Shown here: positions 24,291 through 37,594 of the stretch, piece after piece | How the letters are laid out: each line of letters begins with the position of its first letter | Position numbering within the stretch: the first letter of the stretch is position 1 | From: Symsagittifera roscoffensis | Taxonomy: Eukaryota; Xenacoelomorpha; Acoela; Convolutidae | Reading direction: 5' to 3' | DNA: 64,000 nt | Assembly (NCBI RefSeq): GCF_963678635.1 | Contig: NC_087068.1 | Location: forward strand, 21,171,029-21,235,028 | The notes under the pieces: model-generated | Told to the model about the DNA's origin: nothing | Database searches by the model: none | Seen by the model: only the letters and a program-made list of their open reading frames with translations | Position numbers and translations under genes: made by a program

Positions 24291-24560
24291 GGATAGTCGG
24301 TTATTGTGCAAGTAGCACAGAATGTTCCGACCATAGTCTTAACACGAATACAACAATTTTTTTTCAAATTAGTGTCATTTTTTTCTTCGTGGTGTGATAA
24401 AAGGAGCTGAACGGAAAAAAAACTGGAGATTAGGTATATTCGACAGTCATAGTAAAATAAGCAAATTGAAAAACAATTTTTGTAGAAAAATTACTTGAAA
24501 AACGAAGAAAAAAATTTTTAAAAAAGTTCTACAGTTTTTGATTCCAAAAGGCGCTAAAAT
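24291..24560 (+). repeat. Copy of dispersed repeat family R2
   Basis: GGATAGTCGGTTATTGTGCA, then AGTAGCACAGAATGTTCCGA, 'ccatagtctta', 'gtggtgtgataaaa', 'tattcgacagtcatagtaaa' and 'tgtagaaaaatta'. Collinear with 8638 and 42539. Confidence 0.85.
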
Positions 24561-25635
24561 ACTCAAAATAAACTAACGTTACTCAAGTAAAACAAATTTT
24601 TTACGTTTTAAATTCAGCTGTTGTAAGCTTTTAAGCAATTAAAGTAAGAATAAAGCTCGCTCGCTTTATTCGCTCGATTTAAGATGAAAAATCAGAAGTT
24701 TCGAGCCGCTTTTGCACAAAAATGGGAACATTTTTTAGAATTTTTTTAAATGTGGTTCGAATCACGACTGTAACGGCTTTAATGTGATATATTACTCAAC
24801 CCAGTCCGATGATTATTTGTGGTACCTCTATTTTAAAAAAGAAAATAACTTAAGCCGACCCGAATACAAAGTTCCTCCGCAGTTTCAAGATGATAATTCC
24901 TCCCCAAGATGAACTGAAACGTAATGCAGTTGAAATCATCCGAAATCTTTCATTATACTTTCCACCAAATCCACTTCATTACTTAAGTCATTACATCGGG
25001 TTATCAAATCAAGCGACACAGGAATGCAAGCTTCAGCGATAACTAGTACGCCACGCTGAGCACAATTAATTCGGAAAACTGTTTTTCATGTCAGAAATCT
25101 GATTATTTTAAAACTAGTTTTGACATCTTCATCCTCACAGTTTAGAATCCGGCAGTCATAAGCGCAGATATTTTTAAGTGAACGAGATAACATAATAGTG
25201 AAGCTACTGCAAAAATAAATATAAATATCAGCTCAAAACCCATTTCATATTTCAAAACAAAAAAGTTCACAAATCTTCATAAAATGAAAATTATTGTAAG
25301 TCTATTGTGAGTCAAACAGACACAAACAACAAAAAATTACTTGCAATAATAATTTTGTTTTTAATATTCCAGCCACTGCCGATTTCTTAACAAGGTTAAC
25401 TGCTTCGAAAAGTTGCCACTAGACATCATTAACATCCATAACTGCAAGTCTAAATATGAAGCAAAAAGATTGGATCCTAAATGAAAATTTAATGCATATA
25501 GAAATTTTTCAAGTTAAAATTGATAGCGAAAAAAAAACTTCCAACAAAAGACAGGCGAAATGTTCGCGCTTAAATTCAGTCCTTACAAAACAAATATTAC
25601 AACAAAAAACTAAATGGAATTTAATTACATAAATT
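24561..25635. other. Non-coding; possible two-exon mini-ORF at 25284-25390
   Basis: No gene is supported. An ATG at 25284 followed by GTAAGT at 25296, and an acceptor TTAATATTCCAG ending at 25372, would splice to a nine-codon frame beginning MKII. This is too small to call. Confidence 0.4.
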
Positions 25636-25637
25636 TG

Positions 25638-25840
25638 ACACAGAGCTGAAGCTGAGCTGGGCAAACACTAGAGAGAAACGACAAAAAAGCAGCTCTGTGA
25701 ATTGAAGTAAGAAAAGGTAAAAATAAGCCTAGAAAATTATAACTTTTGCTGCGGCGGATTCGATCCTACGACCGGGTGATTTAAAATCCCCCGTCTTCGC
25801 AACTGAGGCACGAGCCAGCAAGATTTACTAACACTCTAAC
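25638..25840 (-). repeat. SINE-like repeat family R3 with tRNA-like module
   Basis: A hairpin-type segment ('gctgaagctgagctgggc') and 'aaacactagagagaaacgacaaaaaagcagctct' are followed by a minus-strand tRNA-like module at 25750-25835 with B-box GGTCGTAGGATCGAATCC and an upstream 'GTGCCTCAGTTGCGAAGAC' A-box-like stretch. The same composite occurs at 36670-36855. Confidence 0.65.
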
Positions 25841-26019
25841 ACTTGCCACCAATCAGGTACATACTTATAAACTGCCAATGCTATGCAGCAAACGTGGCAC
25901 CAAATTCAAATCGACACAATTTTGCATGTAATAAACTGGAAAGAACAGACAATTTATGTATGAAGTATGCATTCCAAAAACTTGCGAGAAAAATTTCTGA
26001 AAACGCGATTTTTCCACAG

Positions 26020-26290
26020 AGGCGAAGCTGAGCTTCACACCACTTGCGATACAAACCAAAAAAGCAGCTAAGTCGAAAAAAATCAAAAATAACAAAAAAA
26101 AACAAGATTTATCGAATGAATAAGGCTTGTTTTGAAACAAAAACATGCTAAGACAAAAGAATATAAAATTAGCATTAAAAGAAAAATTATCAAGCGGTAA
26201 CAAAGCAACAAAGCCGAAAATACCTGAACAGAAACCTTAATGCCGAAAAAAACTTATAAAAAAACATAAATCCCCTCGCCCTCAAACACT
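26020..26290. repeat. R3 hairpin segment followed by R5 copy
   Basis: 'gaggcgaagctgagcttcacaccacttgcgatac' (R3) at about 26020 precedes an R5 copy (about 26120-26290) with 'aaaacatgctaagacaaaagaat', 'ttagcattaaaagaaaaa' and 'gaacagaaaccttaatgccg'. Confidence 0.65.
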
Positions 26291-26679
26291 ATCAAATAAA
26301 ACAATATGAGGCCACTATGCAAATATACCCTTGCCCGAAACCTATAAAAACGAAAAAAGCCAATTAAATTAAAAAAACCGATATAAGCCGATGTAAGACA
26401 GGCTGAAACCTATCACGCCAAGAAAACTTTCTTTTTAAAGCCGTTTAAAAAAAACGGAAATTGAACCAACAAAAACTAAGACGAAAACCACAAATCCGAA
26501 AAAAAAATTGAGAAAAGATAATTACAACCTGAAACGGGCTTGAAGTACTTATATTTGACTTTTGAAGAAAATGAGTGTCAGAAGATCCTTTAGAAATGAA
26601 GATCCTTTAGAAGTGATTGAAGTGGTGCTCTACAAATGAAAAACTCTCTCGAAGTGATCCTGTGGACAAAGCTGTTTAC

Positions 26680-26745
26680 GGGAAAAAAGTCTAGTACCCA
26701 ATTACAATACCCTTGATTATCGCAAGGGTAATATTAGTAGTTGTT
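26680..26745 (+). repeat. R4 hairpin repeat, TACCCTTG/CAAGGGTA stem
   Basis: 'gtttacgggaaaaaagtctagtacccaattac' leads into a stem of 8 bp (26708-26715 with 26723-26730). It is related to 29265-29330, 29645-29715 and 39550-39620. Confidence 0.75.
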
Positions 26746-27380
26746 TGAAACAAATAGCTTATTTCTGCTCATTTGATGATTAAAAATGCACCATTGGTGT
26801 TAACTTATCACTAATCGAATGCCAAAGCACATGCTACCAAACTACCAATGCAGCCATCTTCAAAAATGCCGCCAGGAGTAATACTAAAAATTGCTACTCA
26901 GGTGGAACAAAGAATAGCCGTACCATTAAACTACGCTCGCTAGTGTTATGATAGACGGAATTTTCATTAGTAGACGGACTGAAATTTACACGAAACAGCG
27001 ATTTGCACCGGATTGTATCCATATGGCGATTTACACAAGTGAAGAAAACACTCTTTTAAGCATATCTAAAAAATCGAAAATACTTTTTTTTGGGCAAGGA
27101 CATTCTATATATCATATAACCTTGTTAACTTTTCTTTCTAGGTCAGTTAAAAGGGGCTCAATCATAACTATACAAACATTTCAAATGAAACATGAAATCA
27201 ATTGACAAAAAATGTGGATGAACTAATGTGACACGTTCAAAGACGCAACCCGAAAAGGCAAAAACTCATATTTACTAACTAATCCAAAATATATTTAATC
27301 ATACTAATTATAAAAACTGTTTTCAAAGATAGGCCTTGCTTTGCTCCTATATATAGCCTTAAAGCTCCTGCAAGTTCAAG
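26746..27380. other. Non-coding
   Basis: No supported gene. An 85-codon plus-strand frame at 26948-27205 has no recognisable features. Confidence 0.4.
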
Positions 27381-27620
27381 AACAATTTATAATTAACACT
27401 TTCCGATAAAAAAATAACACAATAAGAAAACTGGATCAATTGGTCAATTTTTTATTCTGCTGATAAATCTTATTTATAAGTAACATCCGCTTTCGAGACT
27501 AGAAGTTGTTTGCGTTTTTCACTCTAATTTCGCTTTTGTTGTTAGCAGTTGAACTTGAATTAGACTCGAAAAAGCATATATAACTAAGAGCATTGTTACG
27601 TTCATTATTATGCATTAATG
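27380..27620 (+). repeat. Degraded copy of family R1
   Basis: 'aataagaaaactggatcaattggtcaatt', 'ttcgagactagaagttg', 'cgtttttcact' and 'gaattagactcgaaaaagcatatataactaag' follow the R1 order seen at 46.6 and 49.6 kb. Confidence 0.6.
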
Positions 27621-27698
27621 GACTTCTGTAGTTAGTAGAGCATTTGAAGACTGTTTCATTATCAAGATCTAAATAAATTGAATTCGTTTATTGACACT

Positions 27699-27858
27699 TA
27701 GAAATTTGCTAACTTTGTCTCGAATGATGTCCAATTTGTGTTCAACTCAAAGGGAGTTTAGCCAATTTTTGTCGGCTTAGTTGCAGCTCGATAAATGTTT
27801 CTGAATACTTAGTTCACGCATCAATCGAGACAAAGTTAGCGATTTTCTAAGTATTCAG
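27699..27858. repeat. Nested inverted repeats
   Basis: 27699-27723 and 27825-27849 are inverted copies matching at about 23 of 25 positions (TAGAAATTTGCTAACTTTGT versus the complement of ACAAAGTTAGCGATTTTCTA). Overlapping these, CTGAATACTTAG (27801-27812) and CTAAGTATTCAG (27847-27858) form an exact 12-bp pair. Confidence 0.85.
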
Positions 27859-27949
27859 CTAACTTTGTTGGCATCATTTGGGATACAAAACAAAAAAATC
27901 GAAAAGGTCGAAAAAACTAGATCTGTTGAAATAATTAAGGTTAGTTTTG

Positions 27950-28300
27950 AAACAAAAACGTGACAAGACATTAGAATTCGCAATAAGCATCAGAAGATAA
28001 TGTACCCAGCGGTAACAAAGCCGAAAAACTTCGTCAGAAACCCTTTAATCAGACTTCTGAAAAGTTAATGAGTCCACCTCACCCTCAAAGTTAATAAGTC
28101 CTTCTCGTCCCAGGCGTATTGGTTTCCTACAGACTAAGTCTGCCGGAGACAATTAGAAATTTGAATTCATTATGAACCAGGATACCAATTGATTCAAGTG
28201 ATTCTGTTAAACAAATTGTTAACCCAGTAAAGTCTATACTCCAGTTTGATAATGCTTGCTAATCGCAAGCGTATTCAATAGGTAAAGTTTTGATTCCGCT
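27950..28300. repeat. R5 copy followed by R4 hairpin
   Basis: R5 landmarks at 27950-28090, then an R4-type hairpin GCTTGC/GCAAGC at 28254-28270 within 'aatgcttgctaatcgcaagcgtatt'. Confidence 0.6.
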
Positions 28301-28449
28301 GGAAATGTACAACATTAAAGTCCACAATGGATCCTAGAAGTCATTCACGTTTTTGCTCTCCAGTTCCACGTTCTTAATTCGATAGCGCAATTTACCCAAC
28401 TTTTAGCAGATGAGTTTGAGTTTAACTCAAAACGTGCATTTACATCTGA

Positions 28450-28530
28450 GTGCATTCAAGAAACAATAATATGAATGAATGCACGTCTGCAGTTACACGG
28501 AAGCGAAGCGTAGCTTCGCACCACTTGTGA
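28450..28530. repeat. GTGCATTCA hairpin and R3 palindrome
   Basis: GTGCATTCA at 28450-28458 pairs exactly with TGAATGCAC at 28476-28484; the same stem with an unrelated loop is at 49830-49865. Directly after it, GCGAAGC-GTA-GCTTCGC (28503-28519) is the R3 hairpin. Confidence 0.85.
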
Positions 28531-28714
28531 CAGAACAAACAAAAAATATACAAAAAGTCCAAATCAACTTTAACTCTAGCAAATGTCAAATTTTCGGATG
28601 TCTCGCTAGAAGTTCATTCTAGGCAAACATGCCAGACATTGAAATAATGAATAAGCAACTGAAAAAAACTTGCAAAGAGAAAATAAAGACGACAATCTTT
28701 GGGGGAGACAAATT

Positions 28715-29375
28715 TGCCTAAAAATATGATTGATTATACAGATTGTTGGAAAAGAGTCAATGAACGCAATAAAAAAGAAATACCGACAGAAAAATTAAAC
28801 AGAAATAAATCTTTTTCAAAAAAATCGCAACTTTCGAATTTCAAAGAAGAAAATACATGCACTTGGAGCTCTTTTAAAAATTCTAGAACAATTAATTCTT
28901 GGCACTTTTTAGATAAAAAAGACTCACTTTGAGAAAACTGTATCAATAGGTAATTTTTTCAATTCGCTGTGAAACCTGCCAATTAAATACCACTTTCGAA
29001 ACTAGAGGTTGATCACGTTTTTCGGTACTTTAACACTTTTGCTGTTTGATATTGGAGCTTGTCTTCCTTTTAACAAAGGAAATGAACTGAACGGTTAAAA
29101 TCGAAAGTCAAATAACGAAAAAGTGAAATTGAGCCTGAATAAATTTCCTGGAAAACGAAACAAAAAAAATTCATCGCGACCTATATAAGAGTCTGAACTA
29201 CGTTCATCGACTCTTTAAAAGATTTGTAGAGAAAAGAGAAGAATCATAAAAAGAAGACTTATTTGCGGAAAACAGTCTAGTTCCCGATTACATGACACTT
29301 GCTCTCTCGCAAGTGTAATTAGAGCATTTTAAGACTTTTTTCCTGAAAACAAAAACAACATCACTAATACCTACT
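28715..29375 (+). repeat. Composite R1+R4 repeat, well preserved copy
   Basis: Starts near 'gattgttggaaaagagtcaatgaacgcaat' and runs through 'agctctttt...tctagaacaatt', 'gagaaaactgtatcaataggt', 'actttcgaaactagaggttgatcacg' and 'ttttaacaaaggaaatgaactga' to the hairpin TAAGAGTC..GACTCTT (29186-29216). R4 then follows: 'agtctagttcccgattac' and the stem ACACTTGC/GCAAGTGT (29295-29316). Collinear with 39045-39690. Confidence 0.8.
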
Positions 29376-29396
29376 AAGAGAACAAAAGTATAATAA

Positions 29397-29425
29397 CACA
29401 GAGGCGAAGTTGTACTTCGCATACA
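29397..29425. repeat. R3 hairpin with compensatory change
   Basis: GCGAAGT-TGT-ACTTCGC (29404-29420): the innermost pair is T-A where other copies have C-G. Confidence 0.85.
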
Positions 29426-29634
29426 CAAGCAAAAATATGACCGATAACGCTACTGGGAAAAACTGAATGATTAAAACTTCGTGTCTACAAAATTTTTCGT
29501 AAGTGAAAAACGCCAATTATGAGTCAACGTAATTGCTAAGTGATGCAAGCCAATTATGACGCATTAGCAGTACCAATCTGTTCGAAAAAAAAACAGCTTT
29601 GCTTGTGTAAAGAGGAGAGAAGTATAATAAAGAA

Positions 29635-29800
29635 AAGATTTGTAAGAAAAGCTGTTTACGGAAAAAGTTATAGTTCCCGATTACAAGACACTTGCTCTCG
29701 CAAGCATAATTAGAGAACTCTAAGACTTTTTTCTGAAAACGAAAACAACATCAATAATACCTATATAAGAGTCTTCACTACGTTCATCAACTCTTAATAA
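29635..29800 (+). repeat. R4 copy followed by degenerate R1 hairpin
   Basis: 'gatttgtaagaaaagctgtttacgg', 'tagttcccgattacaagacacttgctctcgcaag' and 'aataatacctatataagagtcttcactacgttcatcaactctta' match 39535-39690. Confidence 0.8.
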
Positions 29801-30158
29801 TAGCTTATGAAAAACAGAGGTAAACTTGGCTGTGACGAGGTAATTCAGGAGTGATTCCAGCTCTAATCGCTCTTCGCTACAAACTAGTCTGAAAAAAACT
29901 TCGCAGCTCAAATTGCAGACAGAAAGAGTTTTTAAAATGATTTTCATGGCTGTATTTTTTAAATCAGACTTTTTTGTAAGGCTCGATTTCGCGAGGAAAA
30001 AAAGACACCTCGATCTGATGTTTCTCCTCACCTTCGTTGATCGTGAAAATTTACTTTTTTATATAAATTTTGGGTTTGCCCATCAAATCTAGCTGTTTAT
30101 TGGATAATGAATTACCTCTGCCCTCGTCTTTCTTCCTCTTTTCTTTGCCTTCACCTAG

Positions 30159-30266
30159 AGCTCAAAAAAACGAGAGCTATTAAAAGCAGTTGATTCTGCT
30201 CGTTCATCAAATGAATTTGTGACTGCAAAAAGAGCACATTTAAAACGCACACAAAGTCGGCTTGCG
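30159..30266 (+). CDS. Orphan candidate exon, plus strand (36 codons)
   Basis: A strong polypyrimidine tract and acceptor (30120-30158, ending 'tttgccttcacctag') and a donor GCG/GTAAGG at 30266/30267 bound a 108-nt stretch open in phase 0. It encodes a charged helical-looking peptide with 'KKRELLKAVDSARSSNEFV' and 'AKRAHLKRTQSRLA'. I could not find companion exons nearby, and the family is unknown. It would be transcribed convergently with HP1. Confidence 0.35.
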
Positions 30267-30645
30267 GTAAGGTAAAATAAATTCCATTATTCTTCAAAAC
30301 TGCACCCAGATAGCTTGACCAATCAAAGAGATTCAACAATTGATATAAACAAAAGAAAGAGCTATGAAAAAATTGCAAAATTGCCAGCTCCGGGAATTTA
30401 AATAAATCAGGAACAGCAAACATCAAATGGAAACGAAATTTGACCAGAAGTATTAGTTTTAATCTTAAACGTCGAAACACGTGTTAGTATTAAAACCAAT
30501 GGGTTTTTGCTGGAAAATTAATAATTTTGGCCATTATTCATGGTCAAATCTCGCCTAAAAATGGTTAGTTTATCACTTTTGGTAAATTAAATCCATCGAA
30601 ACACTCGCGGGAAGAAAAGCAAGTCTAGTACGATCAATTGATTGT

Positions 30646-32728
<2,083 letters not shown>

Positions 32729-32736
32729 ACCCAAAG

Positions 32737-32896
32737 CAGGGGCGGATCTAAGATTTTCTCGAGGGGGAGGGCGGATTTTCAAAAAAATTTCGAAAATTTT
32801 GTCGACTTTTTTAGGTCGATCAAATTGATTGATTTTCCGAGCTCTCCCAACATCCGCTTCGCCCCCCCCCCCCCCCCCCCCCTAAATCCGCTACTG
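32737..32896 (+). mobile_element. Complete 160-bp hAT-type MITE with 8-bp target duplication
   Basis: Termini CAGGGGCGGATCTAAG and CTAAATCCGCTACTG are imperfect inverted repeats (CAGgGGCGGATcTA versus CAGtAGCGGATtTA). The element is flanked on both sides by ACCCAAAG (32729-32736 and 32897-32904), an exact 8-bp target-site duplication, which with CAG/CTG ends is the hAT signature. It has no coding capacity and contains a run of about 19-20 C near its right end. Confidence 0.9.
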
Positions 32897-33139
32897 ACCC
32901 AAAGCGTCCCACTTTTGATCATATTTTGGGTGCCGACAAAATGCAATTTGCCGACAAAATGCAAAAATTGTGTTTAAAGTACTTTCGAAACTTATCATTA
33001 GGTACTTCGACACCAATTTTTATGCACATTATATGTATTTTTAAAAAAGTTATTAAAAGCGGAACTTTTGAAAATGATTTGACGAGAAAGGCGGTCTGGT
33101 CTTTTTTACTGATTCAGAAAAGCAGTAAAAATTAAACAG

Positions 33140-33530
33140 CCAACTGACTGTTGGAAAAGAGTAATGAACGCAAGGAAACTGAAAATAAATCCGACTTGAA
33201 AATTAGATGGCCTTAAAATTCTTTGAACTTGTAGAACATTTTATGATGGACACTTTTTAAAAAAAATTAACCCAATTTGAGAAAACTGGATCAAAAGGTA
33301 AAACTTCTAATTCGCTGGGAAATCTTTTAATTCCACTTTCGTTTTCAGAAGTCCTATACAATTTTCGTGGCCTTTACATTTTTGCTATCCGACAGTGGAA
33401 TTTGCCTTGCCTTCCTTTTAACAAGGGAAACGCACTGAACTTGAAAAGAAATCACAAGTCAAACCGCGCAAAATTAAAATTTAGCGTGAACAAATTTTTT
33501 AAGACTTTTTATGAAAAAAAAGCTGCAAGA
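33140..33530 (+). repeat. Copy of family R1
   Basis: 'gactgttggaaaagagtaatgaacgcaag', 'aacccaatttgagaaaactggatcaaaaggta', 'atagtggaatttgccttgc' type and 'ttttaacaagggaaacgcactgaacttg' are in R1 order. The terminal hairpin is missing. Confidence 0.75.
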
Positions 33531-33678
33531 CCTACGTTCATTTCTCTTAAACATCGGAATCTGTCAAAAATTTTAGTGACTAGGCTACTAGTCACCAGCA
33601 AAAACAATCTCATATACAAGATACAGAATGCAGAAAAATAAACTATGATTTAGATACAATTTAAATCGACGAAATCCG

Positions 33679-36600
33679 TTACGGGAAAAATTTGACTCCG
33701 TCTCTATCGATTATTTCCGCCTTGCGAGACGCTTCTAGGGTCTTCAAACTAGCCAAGATGAGACTGTCATCTAGTCCATAGAACTCCTCTTCTGTAGTCT
33801 CGACTCCATTGGTCAGTTCGAATATCGTGCAAACGGTGTTCAGTCGCGCTGTTCTCTGAGCCCACTCGTACAAAATTGTTCCCCACTAAAATCATCAAAG
33901 CTTATATTGCAAAAAAAATAACCAAGCACTTGAAAGATAACCAAAACTGCTCGTAATAATCCAACTTCCCATAAAGTGGACTCAAGTTTTTGTCAAAAGA
34001 AAAATTTGATAAAGCTATAAATTTAGAGAACGAACTTTCTTAGAGTTTATGAAGCATGATTTAGTCTGGTGGATATTTAATGGATCAATTAGCTTACCTG
34101 AATTCAAATCCCGATTTTCGAACTAATTTCAAACCTTGAACACGCCGCAATTTTCTATATAGTAAGAATATGATTTCTAAGGCCAAAATTGGCCAGAATA
34201 AGAAACCACAGTAACATTAAAAAGTATCATTAAAATATTTCGACACAGACGCGAAGCTGAGCTTCGCAAACACTAGCGAGAAAACGACAAAAAAGCAGCT
34301 CTTTAAAGTGAAATAAGAAAAACAAGACTGCTTGTATATCAGGGCAAAGCCATTAATGTTCCGACAGTCCCTTAATCCATATACCCGTTTTTGGGGGAAA
34401 ATATTGAAACTAGAAAATTTGGACAAAATCAAACACGAAGTGCAAAAGTTTGAGTTGTACGAAATTAATACGACCGATTAGCTAGCCTCAATTCAATTTG
34501 GAACAATTCTTTTGTGCGGGATAATTAGCCAAGCATAAATAAATCGAGTTCCGCTCTCAGTTTTATGAATAAAATCTTCACCACGCGCATTAAATAGACC
34601 AGAGCATGGCCAAATTGGCAATTTTCAAACTCCCAAATCCCTGATCGGAGGTAAAATATCTTTTTATAATTGATTTCAGGGAGTCAATATTGTTAATGCG
34701 GTATAAAAATTTCTTGTCAAAAATTATTATTTCGATCACCGAAAATTGACTGAATAAAAACATTAATATTCCCAAGCATAAATAATCCGTTTTCTGCAAA
34801 AGTCGGAACAATTAGAATAAAGCCTCAAATTAGTAAGACGCGGACGCTTACCGATCGACGAACACTAGCCGCAAAAAAGCAGAGAACAGATGTTATGAAA
34901 TTTCCAATAAAACAGCTCGTGATTATAGCTAACTGCCACTAAATTGAGCACCTATATTTGCGAGTTAGGTTGGGAAAAAAGTAGGTTCGAACAAATACGC
35001 GCTATGCTCATCAACGTAATCAAAACAGAAAAATATATATTTTAATTTATCGAAATATTTAAGAAGTGGCAAATCTGCAGCCGTTAAGTCTCCTCATGCA
35101 TTTCTTGAAAGCAAGCACTATTTGTAGTAAAAATGTACAAGTAGTTCAACATAGATATGAAAAATCTTCGCTAAATTTACCGCTATTTCCTAATTTTGTG
35201 GACATCAATACAAACTTTTCAATTTTTGGAAGCGAATCATATGTTTAAATAAGGCTTTCAAATGATAAGATACCACAAAAAACGCTTTCTTGAGATTGTT
35301 TCTACGAGCTTTCTTTTCTTGACAAAAAAACTGAAGGAAAAGCTACAGTTTATTCCAATAATTTTGTGACATGGTAGGAATAAAAATTAGTCCCAAGTAT
35401 ATTTCGTTTCTTTTTTTGGAAAACAATACAATTAGTACATATGATGCTAAAAAGAAACTATGAGTTTGACTGTGACCGAACTCCTAGGATGAAAATTGCA
35501 CAACCATGAAATTTTTCATGTATGAGCCTGTCGACTCGAGGAGTGCCAATGGTTATTTGTTTTTGAGCAAAAGAGGGAGGGCTGGATAAAAGGAGTTAGT
35601 GACATCTAAATTTATTTTGCAATTCATTTCTTTTAGGTGTCAAGAATTGAGCCCGTTTTTTTTGAATAATTTCATTTAGTTTTCAATTAAAATGGGCCCT
35701 AAGCTCAATGTTAATGAAAGTTTCTGAACCATAAAAAATGGGATAAATGTGCACTTTTTTTCATTCGCACTTCCTTGTCATTTAGTCCTTTTTGTCATTA
35801 AGTATCATTTTTTGAACAAGCTTAGCTTTTACTTATCTAACCGGCATATGCAGTAGCGTGCCCCGCGTCAATTCTGCTAGCCAAACTATTCCAAAGGGTC
35901 CCGTTTGGTATAACTTCACGAGATCCATTTTGGGCTAGCAAACATGAAGAAAAAAAAACTTCTAAAAGCGCCTTTAGCGCCATTAAAACTAATTTTGAGG
36001 GGGAGCGCGCGCCCAAACAAGGCATTTTTTTGGTCAAATTTTTTTAAAAAGTGCTCAAAACGTCATTTTCTATTTAAAAAAAACTGCGTTTTTTTCAAAA
36101 AAAAATTGCGGCGCAGAAAATTTTTGACAAAGTAGGGTCCTTACAGTTTTTTCAGAGAGCTCGGAAAATCAAACTGGTCGACCTAAAAAACGGACCACAA
36201 ATTTTTTTCATTTTTTATGTATCTTTATATGTAGAGTAGAAGTATGTTTATTTGATACTTAACGCACAATTCGACATTGTTTTTCAGGCACATTGCTTAG
36301 CTCAAGAATAATGCAAATATCAGTGTACAACAGTAAAAAGATTTTTGTTTTTGTTATTTAGGGCCAGTGAACTAAAATATGATAGTAAATTTGATATGTT
36401 ATTGTTTTCGAGATTAACTACCGGGTTACAAATGGTCAAGCAGGTATTAACATCCTTACATTGAACAAACAAATTGAACTTCGCATCCGTGAACAACTAT
36501 TTGAAATTACAGGGCTCAATAATGTGACCTATTAACAAGAAATAAATTCGTTTGTTACGCTATTCCTCTTGATCGGCTGAGCAAAACACGAAAATATGCA

Positions 36601-37453
36601 TCCTCATAGGCGAATTTACCGAAAGCCTTGGATCTGTTGGAAAACGAGTTTACAATCTTGCTTCTGAAATCAACACAGAGGCGAAGCTGTAGTTCGTGTG
36701 CACAAGCAAAAAAAAAAGAGCAAAGGGAGACTCTAAGCAGCAGGAAAATACCAAGAATCGAAAAAAATTTCGCCGACTACGGGATTCAAATCCTGAGCCT
36801 CTAGATTAGGAAGCATTTGTCTTTTTGACTGAGACACCTGTCCTAGCTGCCGTATATAGTTTACACAATATCTAATACTAAACACCAGGCGCTCAAGCAC
36901 CTGCTACAAAATCGCTTCCCATTGAAATTGAGCACAAAAGTTGAGCACAAATTTATGAGAGTTAGTTTATTAACTCGTATTATAACACTAACGTTTACTT
37001 GAGTAAGCAGCTAAAACTTGAGCGACATTAAATATCAAGTTTTACTTTACAAAAAAGATACGAATAGGTCTTATCACTAAGCTAATAAGACTAAAAGGCT
37101 ATATTTGACAATTTATTCCAGCTTATCAAATTTCAACTAACCTGATCAGGTGTCCTCCAAATTATAGTAAAGTGTGTTTTCTTCTTATCCCTCCAGTGTA
37201 AATTGCCTCTCTTTCTTAACGTCTCCAACACAAAAATCAAATCATCGTTTGAGAGCTTTCTATTGATCGACTTATTACAGAACAGTTCACTGGTCTGCGC
37301 TTCTGTCACGTCAAAAGTAAATATTTTCTTCTGCTTGCAGAACGTTAGGATTAAAGAGCACCAGGCTTCTAATTGTTTCTTACGAGTTTCTAAATTGGGC
37401 TGGAGAGTGAAAAAAGGCGGGAACGAATACTGCCAGGGCCATTCAAAAGCCAT
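33679..37453 (-). CDS. VPS25: ESCRT-II subunit VPS25
   Basis: Two exons: 37453-37142 (104 codons, donor CAG/GTTAGT) and 33885-33679 (68 codons plus stop, acceptor GATTTTAG), phase 0, giving 172 residues; human VPS25 has 176. It opens 'MAFEWPWQYSFPPFFTLQPN', nearly identical to the conserved VPS25 start, with 'RKKQLEAWCSLIL' following. It ends with 'FELTNGVETTEEEFYGLDD' and 'KAEIIDRDGVKFFP', matching the C-terminal winged helix. VPS25 is the paired subunit of the Y-shaped ESCRT-II complex that recruits ESCRT-III (VPS20) in endosomal sorting. The 3.26-kb intron holds repeats, including a reversed MITE fragment. The gene starts 141 bp after the stop of the upstream AlaRS gene, in the same orientation, with an acceptor 8 nt before its ATG. 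Confidence 0.95.
34245..34310. repeat. R3 copy in VPS25 intron
   Basis: GCGAAGCTGAGCTTCGC (34251-34267) is an exact odd palindrome, followed by 'aaacactagcgagaaaacgacaaaaaagcagctct', nearly identical to 25650-25710. Confidence 0.85.
35834..36190 (-). mobile_element. Reverse-oriented hAT-MITE fragment in VPS25 intron
   Basis: The minus strand carries 'ggtcgacc', 'attttccgagctctc', 'gcgccgcaa', 'ggcgctaaaggcgctttt', 'gggaccctttgg' and a right end GCTACTG, collinear with 21657-22030 and with the right end of 32737-32896. Its left terminus is missing. Confidence 0.7.
36670..36855 (-). repeat. R3 SINE-like copy with tRNA-like module
   Basis: 'cacagaggcgaagctgtagttcg' is followed at 36762-36850 by a minus-strand tRNA-like block: A-box-like 'GTGTCTCAGTCAAAAAG', a variable central region, and B-box 'GGATTTGAATCC'. 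Same layout as 25638-25840. Confidence 0.65.
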
Positions 37454-37594
37454 AAGCTCATCTGAAAAAAAACTTAAATTAATGAAAAAAAACTCAGATT
37501 TGAAATAAATTTTCTGAAATTCTTTTAAATTTTAAAATATTTAACAAAAGATTTGGAAACTTTAAAATAGTTAAAGAAAATAGAATCTCAACAG
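37454..37594 (-). promoter_or_regulatory. Short intercistronic region, AlaRS to VPS25, with acceptor
   Basis: Only 141 bp, almost all A/T, separate the AlaRS stop from the VPS25 ATG. On the minus strand it ends TTTTTTTTCAG (AG at 37463-37462) followed by ATGAGCTT and the VPS25 ATG. No AATAAA is seen within it. This matches the layout of trans-spliced operons, but is inference. Confidence 0.55.

Noticed and set aside
25284-25390. Two-exon mini-gene starting MKII with a 77-nt intron
   Set aside because: Good-looking GTAAGT and CAG sites, but only nine codons result and there is no other support.
29720-30480. Minus-strand frames of 103 and 109 codons
   Set aside because: The first runs into a known R4/R1 repeat; the second is hydrophobic shadow of an A+T-rich region and of the plus-strand exon candidate. 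No splice support or motifs.
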